64,000 bases of DNA from an uncultured Flavobacterium sp. (GTDB lineage Bacteria; Bacteroidota; Bacteroidia; Flavobacteriales; Flavobacteriaceae): positions 1 to 64,000 of the forward strand of contig NZ_CAMLIX010000001.1 in NCBI RefSeq assembly GCF_946479975.1, given 5' to 3'. The notes beneath the pieces were generated by a model. That model was given only the letters and a program-made list of their open reading frames with translations, did not search any database and had not been told where the DNA came from. Positions within the stretch are counted from its first letter, which is position 1, and each line of letters opens with the position of its first letter. A program made the translations under genes and the position numbers. Below, one piece after another: positions 33,490 to 43,425 of the stretch.

Positions 33490-34995
33490 ATGAGCACCAC
33501 AGCAAAAAGACCTGAATTTAAGGCACAATATGATAATTATATTGGTGGAAAATTTGTAGCACCAATTGCAGGAGAATACTTTGATGTTGTTTCTCCAATT
33601 GATGGAAAAGTATTTACAAAAGCAGCGCATTCTGGAAAAGCAGATTTAGAATTGGCTGTTGACACTGCATATGAAGCGTTTAAAACTTGGGGAAAAACTT
33701 CGGTTACAGAAAGAAGTATTTTATTGAATAAGATTGCTCAAAAAATTGAAGATAATTTAGAATATATCGCTACAGTTGAAACGATTGACAACGGAAAACC
33801 AATTCGCGAAACACTTGCCGCAGATATTCCATTAGCAATTGATCATTTTAGATATTTTGCCGGCGTAATTCGTGCAGAAGAAAGTTCAATTGCCGAATTA
33901 GATTCTCAAACGGTTTCTATCGCTTTAAGCGAACCTCTTGGTGTTGTAGCACAAATTATCCCGTGGAATTTCCCGATTTTAATGGCAGTTTGGAAAATCG
34001 CTCCAGCTCTTGCAGCAGGAAATACAATTGTTTTAAAACCAGCCGAAAGTACGCCAATTTCTATTATGGTTTTGATGGAATTAATTGGAGATATTCTTCC
34101 TCCAGGAGTTTTAAATATTGTCAATGGTTTTGGAGCTGAATTAGGACGCCCGTTAGTAACTAATAAAAAAGTAGCAAAAGCAGCTTTTACTGGTTCAACA
34201 ACTACAGGGCGTTTGGTAATGCAGTACGCAACAGAAAACATTATTCCAGTGACTTTAGAATTAGGTGGAAAATCGCCAAATATTTTCTTCCCATCGGTGG
34301 CAGATCATGACGATGATTTCTTCGACAAAGCCGTTGAAGGTGCTGTTTTATTTGCTTTAAACCAAGGTGAAATTTGTACATGTCCTTCGAGATTGTTAAT
34401 TCATGAAGATATTTACGATAAGTTTATCAAGAAAGTAATCGAAAGAACAGAAGCTATTGTTGCTGGAAATCCGTTAGATAAATCAACTATGATTGGTGCT
34501 CAGACTTCGATTGTGCAGAAAGAAAAAATCATGTCTTACATCAAACTAGGAAAAGAAGAAGGTGCAGAATTATTGACTGGAGGTGATGAAAATAAATTGG
34601 GTGCCGAATTGGAAGGTGGTTATTACATCAAGCCGACTTTATTTAAAGGTCACAATAAAATGAGAATTTTTCAAGAAGAAATTTTCGGACCTGTTTTAGC
34701 GGTTACAACTTTCAAAACTACAGAAGAAGCAATCGAAATTGCAAACGATACTATGTATGGTTTGGGTGCGGGAGTTTGGACAAGAGACGCGCACGAAATT
34801 TATCAAGTTCCAAGAGCAATTCAGTCAGGTCGTGTTTGGATTAATCAGTACCATTCTTATCCTGCAGGCGCTCCATTTGGTGGATACAAACAATCTGGAA
34901 TTGGCCGTGAAAATCACAAAATGATGCTTAGCCAATACCGCCAGACTAAAAACATGCTGATTTCCTATGACAAAAAGAAATTAGGATTTTTCTAA
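33490..34995 (+). CDS. NAD(P)+-dependent aldehyde dehydrogenase (acetaldehyde type)
   Basis: 501 aa from ATG 33490 (a TTG reading from 33409 adds 27 unlikely residues). ALDH superfamily: cofactor-binding [29 protein letters not shown], the general-base glutamate in [11 protein letters not shown], and catalytic cysteine near residue 296 in [19 protein letters not shown] and [20 protein letters not shown] fit the AldB/ExaC group of acetaldehyde/long-chain aldehyde dehydrogenases. A DUF779 gene lies 200 bp downstream and an AraC regulator beyond it, a common trio. A hairpin separates it from DUF779. Confidence 0.93.
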   Translation: MSTTAKRPEFKAQYDNYIGGKFVAPIAGEYFDVVSPIDGKVFTKAAHSGKADLELAVDTAYEAFKTWGKTSVTERSILLNKIAQKIEDNLEYIATVETIDNGKPIRETLAADIPLAIDHFRYFAGVIRAEESSIAELDSQTVSIALSEPLGVVAQIIPWNFPILMAVWKIAPALAAGNTIVLKPAESTPISIMVLMELIGDILPPGVLNIVNGFGAELGRPLVTNKKVAKAAFTGSTTTGRLVMQYATENIIPVTLELGGKSPNIFFPSVADHDDDFFDKAVEGAVLFALNQGEICTCPSRLLIHEDIYDKFIKKVIERTEAIVAGNPLDKSTMIGAQTSIVQKEKIMSYIKLGKEEGAELLTGGDENKLGAELEGGYYIKPTLFKGHNKMRIFQEEIFGPVLAVTTFKTTEEAIEIANDTMYGLGAGVWTRDAHEIYQVPRAIQSGRVWINQYHSYPAGAPFGGYKQSGIGRENHKMMLSQYRQTKNMLISYDKKKLGFF

Positions 34996-35136
34996 AAGAC
35001 TAACTATCAAAATCCTGGAGAATTCTTAGGAAAAAGTGAGTAAATGCATGGGGCTTTAAATGAAAATTTAATGGCATTAAACAAACTTTCTCCAGGCAAT
35101 TTTGATTGAAAATAATGAATAAATGTTGGTTATGTT

Positions 35137-35173
35137 AAAGCAGTAGATTTCTTAATAGAGTTTACTGCTTTTT
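35137..35173 (+). terminator. hairpin between aldehyde dehydrogenase and DUF779 genes
   Basis: AAAGCAGTAGA (35137-35147) pairs 10/11 with TTTACTGCTTT (35161-35171), followed by TT and AAATTTT. It may terminate most aldehyde dehydrogenase transcripts, leaving DUF779 at lower expression, or the DUF779 gene may have its own promoter. Confidence 0.5.
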
Positions 35174-35192
35174 AAATTTTAAATAAAAAGCG

Positions 35193-35567
35193 ATGATTAG
35201 AAGAATTGATGCCACAGAAAAAGCAATAGAATTGATAAAAGTTCTAAAAGAAAAACACGGTGATTTAATGTTTTATCAAGCAGGAGGTTGTTGCGAAGGT
35301 ACGCAGCCACAATGTTTTGAAAAAGGCGGTTATTATCAGCGAACTGGAGATGTTTGTATCGGCGTTATTGAAGATACCGAATTTTGGGTAGACAAAGATT
35401 TATTCGAATATTGGAAACACGCACATTTTACTTTAACAGTAATAGATGCATTTGGCGTTGGCGGTTTTTCATTAGAAACACCTTTAAAGAAAACATTTCA
35501 AATAGAATATCGAATTTTCACTCCCGAAGAAGAGAAGAATTTAGAGCCAGTTAGCAGGATTGAGTAG
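35193..35567 (+). CDS. DUF779 family protein
   Basis: 124 aa. Cysteine-rich motif GGCCEGTQPQCFEKGGY at about 32-48, followed by D-V-C-I-G and later FWVDKDLFEYWKHAHFTL, typical of DUF779. These proteins are encoded beside acetaldehyde dehydrogenases in many bacteria; their molecular role is not established, though a metal or redox function is suggested by the cysteines. The AldB-like gene lies just upstream, consistent with the family. Confidence 0.88.
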   Translation: MIRRIDATEKAIELIKVLKEKHGDLMFYQAGGCCEGTQPQCFEKGGYYQRTGDVCIGVIEDTEFWVDKDLFEYWKHAHFTLTVIDAFGVGGFSLETPLKKTFQIEYRIFTPEEEKNLEPVSRIE

Positions 35568-35659
35568 GTTTTATTCGCAGTCTCAGTTTTCAGTCTCGGT
35601 TTTCAGTTTTCAGTCTCAGTTTAAAAACTTTGTACCTATGTCACTTTGCAACTTTGAAC
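35568..35659. repeat. TTTTCAGTCTCAG direct repeats
   Basis: Between the DUF779 and AraC stops, CAGTCTCAGTTTTCAGTCTCGG and similar phrases repeat four times head to tail, then the common flavobacterial ACTTTGTACC / ACTTTGCAACTTTGAACC phrase. Non-coding. Confidence 0.6.
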
Positions 35660-36583
35660 CTAATTAATAAAAAGTAACTGATATTGTTTCGGAGTAATTC
35701 CTTCATGTTTTTTGAATAATCTGATGAAGTAATTTGCATCTTCAAAACCGCATAAATAACAAACTTCATTGATTTGAAGCGTTGGGTTTTTTAATAAGTT
35801 TTTAGCGCATTTTATTTTTTCATTCAAAATATATTCAATCGGACTCATGCCGAGTTCACGTTTAAAGAAACGGTAGAAAGAGGTGGTACTCATGCAGGCT
35901 TTTTCGCTTAAAGTTTTCAAATTCATGTTTTCCTTTAAGTTCTGCTTGATATAGGCTGTAACTTCTGTGATTGGATTATTGGTTTCTTGAAATTTTCCTT
36001 CATCCAAAGATTTTAAAGTTTGAGTCTGAATGATTCGAATTAATAATTCTTTTAAAGTCAAATCGGCTAAAATATCCTTCGTAATCGAAGTGCTCATGCA
36101 TTCCTTTATCAATTTATTGATGGTTGCTGCCATTTCTACATTGTTGTAAAAAAAATAATTCTGATAGTTTAACTGCCAAAACATATTATTTCCTTCTTTT
36201 GGATACTGCTCGTTGAGAAAATTTAGAATTTCAGCAATTTTTGCCTGATCTATTGCTAACGCCAAACATTGCGTAGGATTGTTTTTTGATGCCTCGGGAA
36301 AATCGATTTTCATTTCAACATTAGAAGGCACAATTACCGTTTCACCTGGCAGATATTCAAATTCAGGATCATCAAAAAGATGCATTACCTTCTTGCCACG
36401 AAGCATGCTGGTTACTACTAAATCATTAAATTTCAGAGGAACCATTTTAGTCGATTCGTAAGTTTCAAACAAATTCAATTCACAATGGTTAAGATTGTAA
36501 ATCGTCCTGTTTTCAACAAGTGTCTTTAAAGATTTTTCTTGTGATAACTGAAGCGGATTGACTAGAAATCGTTGGTTGTTCAT
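35660..36583 (-). CDS. AraC-family transcriptional regulator
   Basis: 307 aa. The N-terminal 190 residues form a cupin/AraC-binding-like domain (LPGETVIVPSNVEMKI), the C-terminus a two-HTH domain with LKTLSEKACMSTTSFYRFFK and INEVCYLCGFEDANYFIRLF, and the family signature GITPKQY. Convergent with the aldehyde dehydrogenase/DUF779 genes; regulators of this shape are commonly encoded beside such ALDH genes, so it probably activates them in response to an alcohol or aldehyde signal. Ligand not visible from sequence. Confidence 0.9.
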   Translation of the reverse strand: MNNQRFLVNPLQLSQEKSLKTLVENRTIYNLNHCELNLFETYESTKMVPLKFNDLVVTSMLRGKKVMHLFDDPEFEYLPGETVIVPSNVEMKIDFPEASKNNPTQCLALAIDQAKIAEILNFLNEQYPKEGNNMFWQLNYQNYFFYNNVEMAATINKLIKECMSTSITKDILADLTLKELLIRIIQTQTLKSLDEGKFQETNNPITEVTAYIKQNLKENMNLKTLSEKACMSTTSFYRFFKRELGMSPIEYILNEKIKCAKNLLKNPTLQINEVCYLCGFEDANYFIRLFKKHEGITPKQYQLLFIN

Positions 36584-36656
36584 TGAAATTTAATTTTTAG
36601 TGAAGACTTTAAATTTAATGAAAATAAGGATATGAAAAATTAGATTTAACTTTTTA

Positions 36657-37520
36657 TTAAATCAATTCCTCAACATGCTTTTTAATGTTTTCAGAAATCT
36701 TTTTCGTTGGTAAATCATTTTCGTCATCACCAAACGGATCTTCAATTTCTTCGGCAATAAGTTCTAAACTCGCCAAAACATAAAATATAAAAACAACTAC
36801 CGGAGCAACAAAATATCCTAAACTTACAGAATATCCAAATGGTAAAGTCATCGTGTAAAAGAAAATAAACTTTTTGATGAAAGCACTGTAAGAGTAGGGA
36901 ATAGGTGTGTTTTTGATTCGTTCACAAGCGCCACATATATCTGTAAATGAAACCAATTCATCATTTAAAGTAATCAGCTGATCGCCAGAAATTTTACCAG
37001 CCTCATACAAATCATTGATTTTATGATACATAATTCTTTTCAACTGGTTTGGTTTGTGCTTGTGGTGATCTAATTCTAAATCAACATCCTCAAACAACAT
37101 TTTGCTGGTTTCATCATCTTTTAAATGTTTGTGCAAAATGTCAGCATACATCGGGATGTATTTTCTAAAGAATTTCTTGTCGTTTTCTTCTTTTAAAATA
37201 GCAGAAAGTTTAATAGCAAAATTTCTACTATTATTTACAAGTCCGCCCCAAAGTTTACGGCCTTCCCACCAGCGGTCGTATGCAGTATTGGTTCTAAAAA
37301 CAAGAAGAAGTGAAATAACAAAACCCAGCATTCCGTGCATGATAGGAATATTGTGGATGTAATCGTTTTTTGTAACTTTAAAATATTCGACTTCCAAATA
37401 ACCAACAACGGCAGCATAAATTCCAATAGCAATAATTATAGGGAACAGTTTTCGAACTGTATCCGATTTATGAAAATGAAAAATAAAAGTAAACCAGTCT
37501 TTGGTATTGTATGAAATCAT
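36657..37520 (-). CDS. bestrophin family ion channel
   Basis: 287 aa. Bestrophin features: an N-terminal TM1 (LFPIIIAIGIYAAVVGYLEV), the conserved HGMLGFVISLLLVFRTNTAYDRWWEGRKLWG block (seen in part as FRTNTAYDRWWEGRKLWG) and C-terminal IEDPFGDDENDLP, the acidic segment. Probably a pentameric anion or cation channel in the inner membrane. Single gene 27 bp downstream of the TolC-like gene on the same strand, so possibly transcribed with the efflux operon. Confidence 0.92.
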   Translation of the reverse strand: MISYNTKDWFTFIFHFHKSDTVRKLFPIIIAIGIYAAVVGYLEVEYFKVTKNDYIHNIPIMHGMLGFVISLLLVFRTNTAYDRWWEGRKLWGGLVNNSRNFAIKLSAILKEENDKKFFRKYIPMYADILHKHLKDDETSKMLFEDVDLELDHHKHKPNQLKRIMYHKINDLYEAGKISGDQLITLNDELVSFTDICGACERIKNTPIPYSYSAFIKKFIFFYTMTLPFGYSVSLGYFVAPVVVFIFYVLASLELIAEEIEDPFGDDENDLPTKKISENIKKHVEELI

Positions 37521-37547
37521 TAAAGTTTGTTTTGAAACAAATTTAAA

Positions 37548-38858
37548 TTAAAAATTAATATTTCCTGCTAATTCTTTTAAGGCAATTTCAGATAATTTCG
37601 CTTCGTACTGCGCATTGCTGTAACGCACTTTTGCATTGACATAATTGAGCTGTGCAGTTCTAAAATCGATAGTTGTAATAGTTCCAATTTTGAATTTATC
37701 TAAAGTGATTTCTAAATTCTGTCTTGCAATTGCTTCGTTATCTTCTTCTAAATCAATTAATTCTAGGTTGGTTAAATAAGTCTGAAATGCTGTGCTTAAT
37801 TGTGTATTCAAAATCAGATTTTGCTGTTCGATAGCAATCTGGGTATTTTCAATCTGCATTTTTGCTACTTTTTCATTTCGATGCTGATTAAAACCATCAA
37901 AAATATTCATTGAGGCATTAAAACCGTAGTTTAAACCTCTGTTAGAAGTCTCGCTTGTAAATCCTAAACTCGATTGGCTTTCGCTAAAATTATAACCCGT
38001 AGTCAATCTCAAAGTAGGATAACGGCTTGCTTTAACTTGCTTTAATTGCAATTCGGCAATACGTTTGTTTATGATCTGAGATTCTAGTGCTGGATTTTGC
38101 TTTTGAGCTAAATCAATTAAATTGGCTAAAACAAGTTTGTTGTCAACAGTAACTTCATCTGTCACTTTGAAATCAATTTTTGGATCGCGTGCTAAATATT
38201 GGTTCAATAAAATTTTAGCATTCGCATACGATTCTTTTTGTCTTAATAATGCCACTTGATCTGAATTTAAATCAACCTGCGCATTTAAAACCTCTAATTT
38301 TGAAGCTTTTCCAATCGTAAAACGGTTTTGGGCCAAAGTTAAACGCTGTTTCGAAATTACAATTGTAGTATCTAAAGCGGCTAATTGATGCTGTTGCTGC
38401 ACCAAATCATAATAAGCGGAATTTACATCACCAATTTTTTCTAAAATAGTCCTTTTAAGCTCTGCATCTCCCAGTTTTTGAAGTTCTTTTAACTGATCGT
38501 ATCTGGCAAACATTCTCATTCCGTCAAAAACGGTCCATCCTAAACTTACGCCGTAGTTTAAACTGTTGTTTTTTGCATTATCCAACGTTGTTGATGTACC
38601 ATCCTGACGAACTTGTGTAGAGTTAGTAACATTATTATTATCTGTCACATTTGCAGTTGCAATTGGGAGCATTCCAGCGTTACCAACAGTTACATTTGTC
38701 TCGTTTATTCTAGAATTGTTTTTAGCAATTTTAATTTCGAAGTTATTCTCCAAAGCTATCGTCATGGCCTGTTCAATGGTCAGAACTTCCTGTGCAGTTG
38801 CCTGAAGCATGCAAGAAAATAGAATTAATAAAGTGCAGTATATATTTTTGATATTCAT
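37548..38858 (-). CDS. TolC-family outer-membrane efflux protein
   Basis: 436 aa. Signal peptide (LLILFSCMLQATAQ), then two repeats of the OEP fold with VLTIEQAMTIALENNFEI and YDLVQQQHQLAALDTTIVIS; C-terminal IDFRTAQLNYVNAKVRYSNAQ. Trimeric outer-membrane duct for the RND pump encoded immediately upstream. Third gene of the MFP-RND-TolC operon on the minus strand. Confidence 0.95.
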   Translation of the reverse strand: MNIKNIYCTLLILFSCMLQATAQEVLTIEQAMTIALENNFEIKIAKNNSRINETNVTVGNAGMLPIATANVTDNNNVTNSTQVRQDGTSTTLDNAKNNSLNYGVSLGWTVFDGMRMFARYDQLKELQKLGDAELKRTILEKIGDVNSAYYDLVQQQHQLAALDTTIVISKQRLTLAQNRFTIGKASKLEVLNAQVDLNSDQVALLRQKESYANAKILLNQYLARDPKIDFKVTDEVTVDNKLVLANLIDLAQKQNPALESQIINKRIAELQLKQVKASRYPTLRLTTGYNFSESQSSLGFTSETSNRGLNYGFNASMNIFDGFNQHRNEKVAKMQIENTQIAIEQQNLILNTQLSTAFQTYLTNLELIDLEEDNEAIARQNLEITLDKFKIGTITTIDFRTAQLNYVNAKVRYSNAQYEAKLSEIALKELAGNINF

Positions 38859-38919
38859 ATTTAATTTCTTTTACCAAAGATCACAAATTTTGCAGTGTAA
38901 AATCCTGATTTTATGGTTT

Positions 38920-41900
38920 CTATTTTATACTTTCTCTTTCGTATTCGTCGATATGGTCAAATTCAGGATAATGTTTTCTGGCTTTAGACCACATTAAATA
39001 AATAGCAGGAATTACAAAAAGCGTTAAGGCCAATGAGAAAATAGTACCGCCCACAATTACAACTCCCATACCAATTCTACTGGTAGACGCAGCACCCAAA
39101 GACATTGCAATTGGAAGTGCTCCTAAAGCAATCGCTAAACTGGTCATTAAAATTGGTCGTAAACGCGCTTCTGAAGCTTCTAAAATTGCTTCTAATTTTG
39201 GTTTTCCTTGTTCACGTAATTGATTCGCAAATTCGACAATCAAAATACCATTTTTGGTTACCAGACCAATAAGCATTACGGTTCCAATCTGGCTGAAAAT
39301 ATTCCAACTTTGATTGAATAACCATAAAGAGAATAAAGCTCCCGCAACCGCCATTGGAACGGTTAAAATGATAATAAACGGATCAATGAAACTTTCAAAC
39401 TGCGCTGCAAGAATCAGGAATATTAATAATAAAGCCAATCCGAAGGCAAAAGAAGTATTCGAGCTGCTTTCTACGAAATCTCGTGATTCTCCAGCTAAAT
39501 CGGTTGTGAAGGTTTCGTCTAAAACTTTCGCTTTAATTCGGTCCATTTCCTGGATTCCGTCGCCCATACTTTTTCCCGGTGCTAAACCAGCTGCAACAGT
39601 AGCCGACATGTATCTATTGTTATGATACAGTTGAGGCGGATTACTTTGTTCGTAAACTTTGACAACGTTATCCATCTGAATCAATTCTCCGTTTTTGTTT
39701 TTTACAAACATCGAAGTCAAATCCAGAGGTTTAGATCTGTCTTTTTGATCAAACTGACCAATTACTTGATATTGTTTTCCGTTTTTAATGAAATAACCAA
39801 AACGCTGTCCGCTTAACGAAAGCTGTAAAGTTTGTGCGATATCCAAAATAGAAATTCCTAAACTTTCTGCCTTTGCACGATCGATAGTAACGTTCAATTC
39901 AGGTTTATTGAATTTTAAATTTACATCTGTAATCGAGAAAACATCACTTTTACCAACTTCGTCCATAAACAAAGGAATTTTTTCTCTTAATTTATTAAAA
40001 GTTGGAGCTTGAATAATATACTGGATTGGCAAACCGCCACGTCTGTTTACAGCAATTGTTGGCTGCTGGATAACAGAAGTTTTAGCATCTGGATATTTTT
40101 TTGTCCATTTTGATAATTGGTCAGCAATTTCTTTTTGCGATCTTTCTCTTTCATCGGGTTGTTTTAAAGAAAGTCTGATAAAACCTGAATTTGCTGCAGA
40201 ACCTCCAGAACCCGGTGCGGTAATGACCAAACTAACTTTCTTTTCAGGAATCGAATCATCAACCAATTGTGATATTTCCTGCATAAAACGGTTGGTGTAG
40301 TCATAAGATGAACCTTCTGGAGTGGTCATACGCATGGTTACAGAACTACGATCGTCATAAGGAGCAGTTTCTTTTGGAAGAATCGTAAAGAACAAATAAA
40401 TCAATCCAAAACAAGCAATCAAAATTGGAAAACTCAGCCATTTTTTAGCCATAAATTTATTTAATGCCTCAGCATAACCGCTGTTCATTTTTTCAAAGAA
40501 AGGCTCAGTTTTAATATAGAATTTTGATTTTTTCTGCTCGCCGCCTTTCATTAAATAGGCATTTAACATTGGTGTTAAAGTCAGCGATACAAAGGCAGAA
40601 ATTAAAACTGCTGCGCCAATTACAACTCCAAATTCCCTAAACAAACGACCGACAAATCCCTCAAGGAAAATTACGGGTAAAAATACAGAAGCCAGCGTTA
40701 CCGAAATCGAAATTACAGCGTAAAAAATTTCGTTAGAACCTTTAATCGCAGCTTCGATTGGCGACATTCCTTCTTCAACTTTTTTAAATATATTTTCAGT
40801 TACTACAATTCCGTCATCAACCACCAATCCTGTTGCCAGTACGATAGCCAGAAGAGTCAATACATTTATAGAAAAACCGAAAAGCCACATTATAAAAAAC
40901 GTAGCAATTAAAGAAACAGGAATGTCAATTAAAGGTCGAAATGCAATTGCCCAATCTCTAAAAAATAGATATATAATAATGATTACCAGAATGATAGATA
41001 TTCCTAATGTTTCTGCAACTTCTAAAACAGATTTTTTGACGAAAAGTGTATTATCGAGTGCAATATTTAGTTTTATATCTTTTGGAAGATCTTTTTTTAA
41101 CGCTTCGTATTTTTTGTAAAACTCAGCTGAAATATCCAAATAATTTGCTCCAGGCATCGGCACGATTGCAAGTCCAATCATTGGAAGTCCGGATGAAGTT
41201 AATCCAGTTTCAATATTTTCTGGACCCAATTCGGCACCTCCAACATCACTCAAACGAACAATTTTATCTCCATCCGTACGAATGATAATATCATTGAATT
41301 CTTCTGGTTTAGAAAGGTTTCCAATAGTTTTTACAGTAAGTTCAGTATTATTACCTGTTAATTTTCCAGATGGTAATTCTACGTTTTGTGAATTTAAAGC
41401 AGTTCGAACTTCTGCCACCGTACAACCGTAAGCGGCTAATTTTGCGGGATCGATCCATAAGCGCATGGCGTAGCGTTTTTGTCCCCAAATCTGCACGGCA
41501 CTTACACCCGGAATGGTCTCTAAACGCTGCGAAATAACATTTTCTGCGTAATCACTTAATTCTAAAGAACTTCGTGTATCACTTTGAACCGTCATAGAAA
41601 TAATAGATTCACTATCTGCATCGGCCTTAGAAACAACGGGCGGTGCGTCAATATCTTGCGGTAAACTTCTAATTGCTTGCGAAACCTTGTCACGAACATC
41701 ATTCGCTGCTTCCTCTAGATCTTTATCCAGATTAAATTCTATAGTGATATTACTGCTTCCTTGATTACTTGAAGAGGTAATATTTCGAATTCCGTCAATT
41801 GCATTTACTGCTTTTTCAAGAGGTTCAGTAATCTGTGATTCAATAATGTCAGAATTCGCACCCGTATAATTGGTACGAATAGAAACCTGCGCGGGATCGA

Positions 41901-42018
41901 TAGAAGGAAACTCTCGAACACCTAAAAAAGTATAACCAATAAAACCGAATAGAATAATTAATAAATTCAGTACTATGGTTAAAACAGGTCTCTTTATACT
42001 TGTAGTTGATAAACTCAT
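38920..42018 (-). CDS. RND efflux pump inner-membrane transporter (AcrB/HAE1 type)
   Basis: 1032 aa, normal for RND transporters. Start STTSIKRPVLTIVLNLLIIL; 12 TM segments; proton-relay pair in ATGLVVDDGIVVTENI; QRFGYFIKNGKQYQ in the porter domain; TSLAIALGALPIAMSLGA near the end. HAE1 (hydrophobe/amphiphile) type rather than heavy-metal. Drives export of drugs or amphiphiles by proton antiport. Operon: MFP (42120-43181), this gene, TolC; the spacers are 101 and 61 bp. Confidence 0.96.
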   Translation of the reverse strand: MSLSTTSIKRPVLTIVLNLLIILFGFIGYTFLGVREFPSIDPAQVSIRTNYTGANSDIIESQITEPLEKAVNAIDGIRNITSSSNQGSSNITIEFNLDKDLEEAANDVRDKVSQAIRSLPQDIDAPPVVSKADADSESIISMTVQSDTRSSLELSDYAENVISQRLETIPGVSAVQIWGQKRYAMRLWIDPAKLAAYGCTVAEVRTALNSQNVELPSGKLTGNNTELTVKTIGNLSKPEEFNDIIIRTDGDKIVRLSDVGGAELGPENIETGLTSSGLPMIGLAIVPMPGANYLDISAEFYKKYEALKKDLPKDIKLNIALDNTLFVKKSVLEVAETLGISIILVIIIIYLFFRDWAIAFRPLIDIPVSLIATFFIMWLFGFSINVLTLLAIVLATGLVVDDGIVVTENIFKKVEEGMSPIEAAIKGSNEIFYAVISISVTLASVFLPVIFLEGFVGRLFREFGVVIGAAVLISAFVSLTLTPMLNAYLMKGGEQKKSKFYIKTEPFFEKMNSGYAEALNKFMAKKWLSFPILIACFGLIYLFFTILPKETAPYDDRSSVTMRMTTPEGSSYDYTNRFMQEISQLVDDSIPEKKVSLVITAPGSGGSAANSGFIRLSLKQPDERERSQKEIADQLSKWTKKYPDAKTSVIQQPTIAVNRRGGLPIQYIIQAPTFNKLREKIPLFMDEVGKSDVFSITDVNLKFNKPELNVTIDRAKAESLGISILDIAQTLQLSLSGQRFGYFIKNGKQYQVIGQFDQKDRSKPLDLTSMFVKNKNGELIQMDNVVKVYEQSNPPQLYHNNRYMSATVAAGLAPGKSMGDGIQEMDRIKAKVLDETFTTDLAGESRDFVESSSNTSFAFGLALLLIFLILAAQFESFIDPFIIILTVPMAVAGALFSLWLFNQSWNIFSQIGTVMLIGLVTKNGILIVEFANQLREQGKPKLEAILEASEARLRPILMTSLAIALGALPIAMSLGAASTSRIGMGVVIVGGTIFSLALTLFVIPAIYLMWSKARKHYPEFDHIDEYERESIK

Positions 42019-42119
42019 AAATTATGATTTTAGAGTTTAGATTTTTAATTTAGATGTTGAAATGATTAAAAACAATTCACAATCAGAAATTTATAATCTG
42101 GAACTCAAAACTTAAAAAA

Positions 42120-43181
42120 TTACTTTTGGATTTTAACTTTAATTGGTGCTTCATTTTTTAAAGACATCACACCGCTTGTAATTAAAGTATCTCCAGCTTT
42201 CAATCCAGATAAAATCAAGATAGAAGAATCTGTTCTTGTGGTAGCATCAACCATAACTTCTTTTGCTTGTCCATTGTTGGCGATAAAAACTTTTTTGCCG
42301 TCTTGAATAGGCACAATAGCTTGAGAAGGAACTGCAATAGCATCTTTTATAATATTTAAAGGCAGTTTAATATCTGCAAATGTTCCAGGGAAAAGTTTCC
42401 CATCCGTATTATCAGCAATGGCACGAATTTGAAGCGTACGTGTTGCCACAGCTACTTCTGGTTCGATTGCATAAATTTTAGCATTATATGTTTTGTTTGA
42501 ACCCGAAACCGTGAAATCAATTACAGATCCAGATCGTACCTGCGAAGCGTATTTTTCAGGGATAGAAAAAGTAATTTTCAGTTTGCTGGTATTCACCAAT
42601 TTTGCCACTAAAACGGTTGGCGTAATATAAGTTCCCGGAGAGATAGATCTTAAACCAATTTTCCCTGAGAAAGGCGCTCTAACAGATGTTTTAGAAATTT
42701 GTGCTCTTATTAATTGGCTTTGCGCTTGTGCAGAAGCGTGATCTGCTCTTGCAATATCTGATTCTTCTTGGCTGATGGCTTCTTTTTGAAGTAACAATTT
42801 AGCTCTTCTTTCATTTTCTGCTGCAAGACCTTCTTTGGTTACAGCTTGCCTCAACTGCGCTCTTAACTCAATATCATTTACTTTAAAAAGTACTTGCCCT
42901 TTGGTAACATTTGAACCCTCAGTAAAAGATATTCCTTCGACAATTCCAGAAACCTCACTATGAATTTCCACTTGTTCGTTGGCTTCAATAGAACCCGAAA
43001 GTGATAAATTATTGTCAAAAGTGGAAGTTTTTATTACAATTGCGTTAACAGTTGTTGGAGCATTTTTGTCACCAGACTTTTTAGTATCATCATTTTTGCT
43101 CTTGTTCGAAATAATTCTGTACGCAATAAAACCACCGATTGCAATGATTAGAAGGGTGTAAATGAGGTGTTTTAATTTCAT
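42120..43181 (-). CDS. RND efflux periplasmic adaptor (MFP/AcrA type)
   Basis: 353 aa. An N-terminal membrane anchor (LIYTLLIIAIGGFIAYRII) is followed by the lipoyl half-motifs VEIHSEVSGIVEGISFTEG and VRAPFSGKIGLRSISPGTY, a coiled-coil hairpin, then the beta-barrel (KITFSIPEKYASQVRSG) and membrane-proximal domain. Links the RND transporter to TolC. First gene of the operon. Confidence 0.95.
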   Translation of the reverse strand: MKLKHLIYTLLIIAIGGFIAYRIISNKSKNDDTKKSGDKNAPTTVNAIVIKTSTFDNNLSLSGSIEANEQVEIHSEVSGIVEGISFTEGSNVTKGQVLFKVNDIELRAQLRQAVTKEGLAAENERRAKLLLQKEAISQEESDIARADHASAQAQSQLIRAQISKTSVRAPFSGKIGLRSISPGTYITPTVLVAKLVNTSKLKITFSIPEKYASQVRSGSVIDFTVSGSNKTYNAKIYAIEPEVAVATRTLQIRAIADNTDGKLFPGTFADIKLPLNIIKDAIAVPSQAIVPIQDGKKVFIANNGQAKEVMVDATTRTDSSILILSGLKAGDTLITSGVMSLKNEAPIKVKIQK

Positions 43182-43425
43182 AAAATTGAGGTAGATATAG
43201 ATTTTAGGTTTTGGTTTTCAGCAAGCTTACAAATTTAACTTTTTGATGCGAAATCAAAAGTCGTTGGCTTTTATTTAACACTTGTAGGTACAAAGGTTAG
43301 CATTTAGACTAGAAATACCGTAAAAGGTTTAATAAAAGATTATTTTTTTAATTAACGATCACAAAATAATTAATAAAATCAGAAAAACTTAGAACCTTAG
43401 CAGTTCAGAACCTTAGCACCTTTAC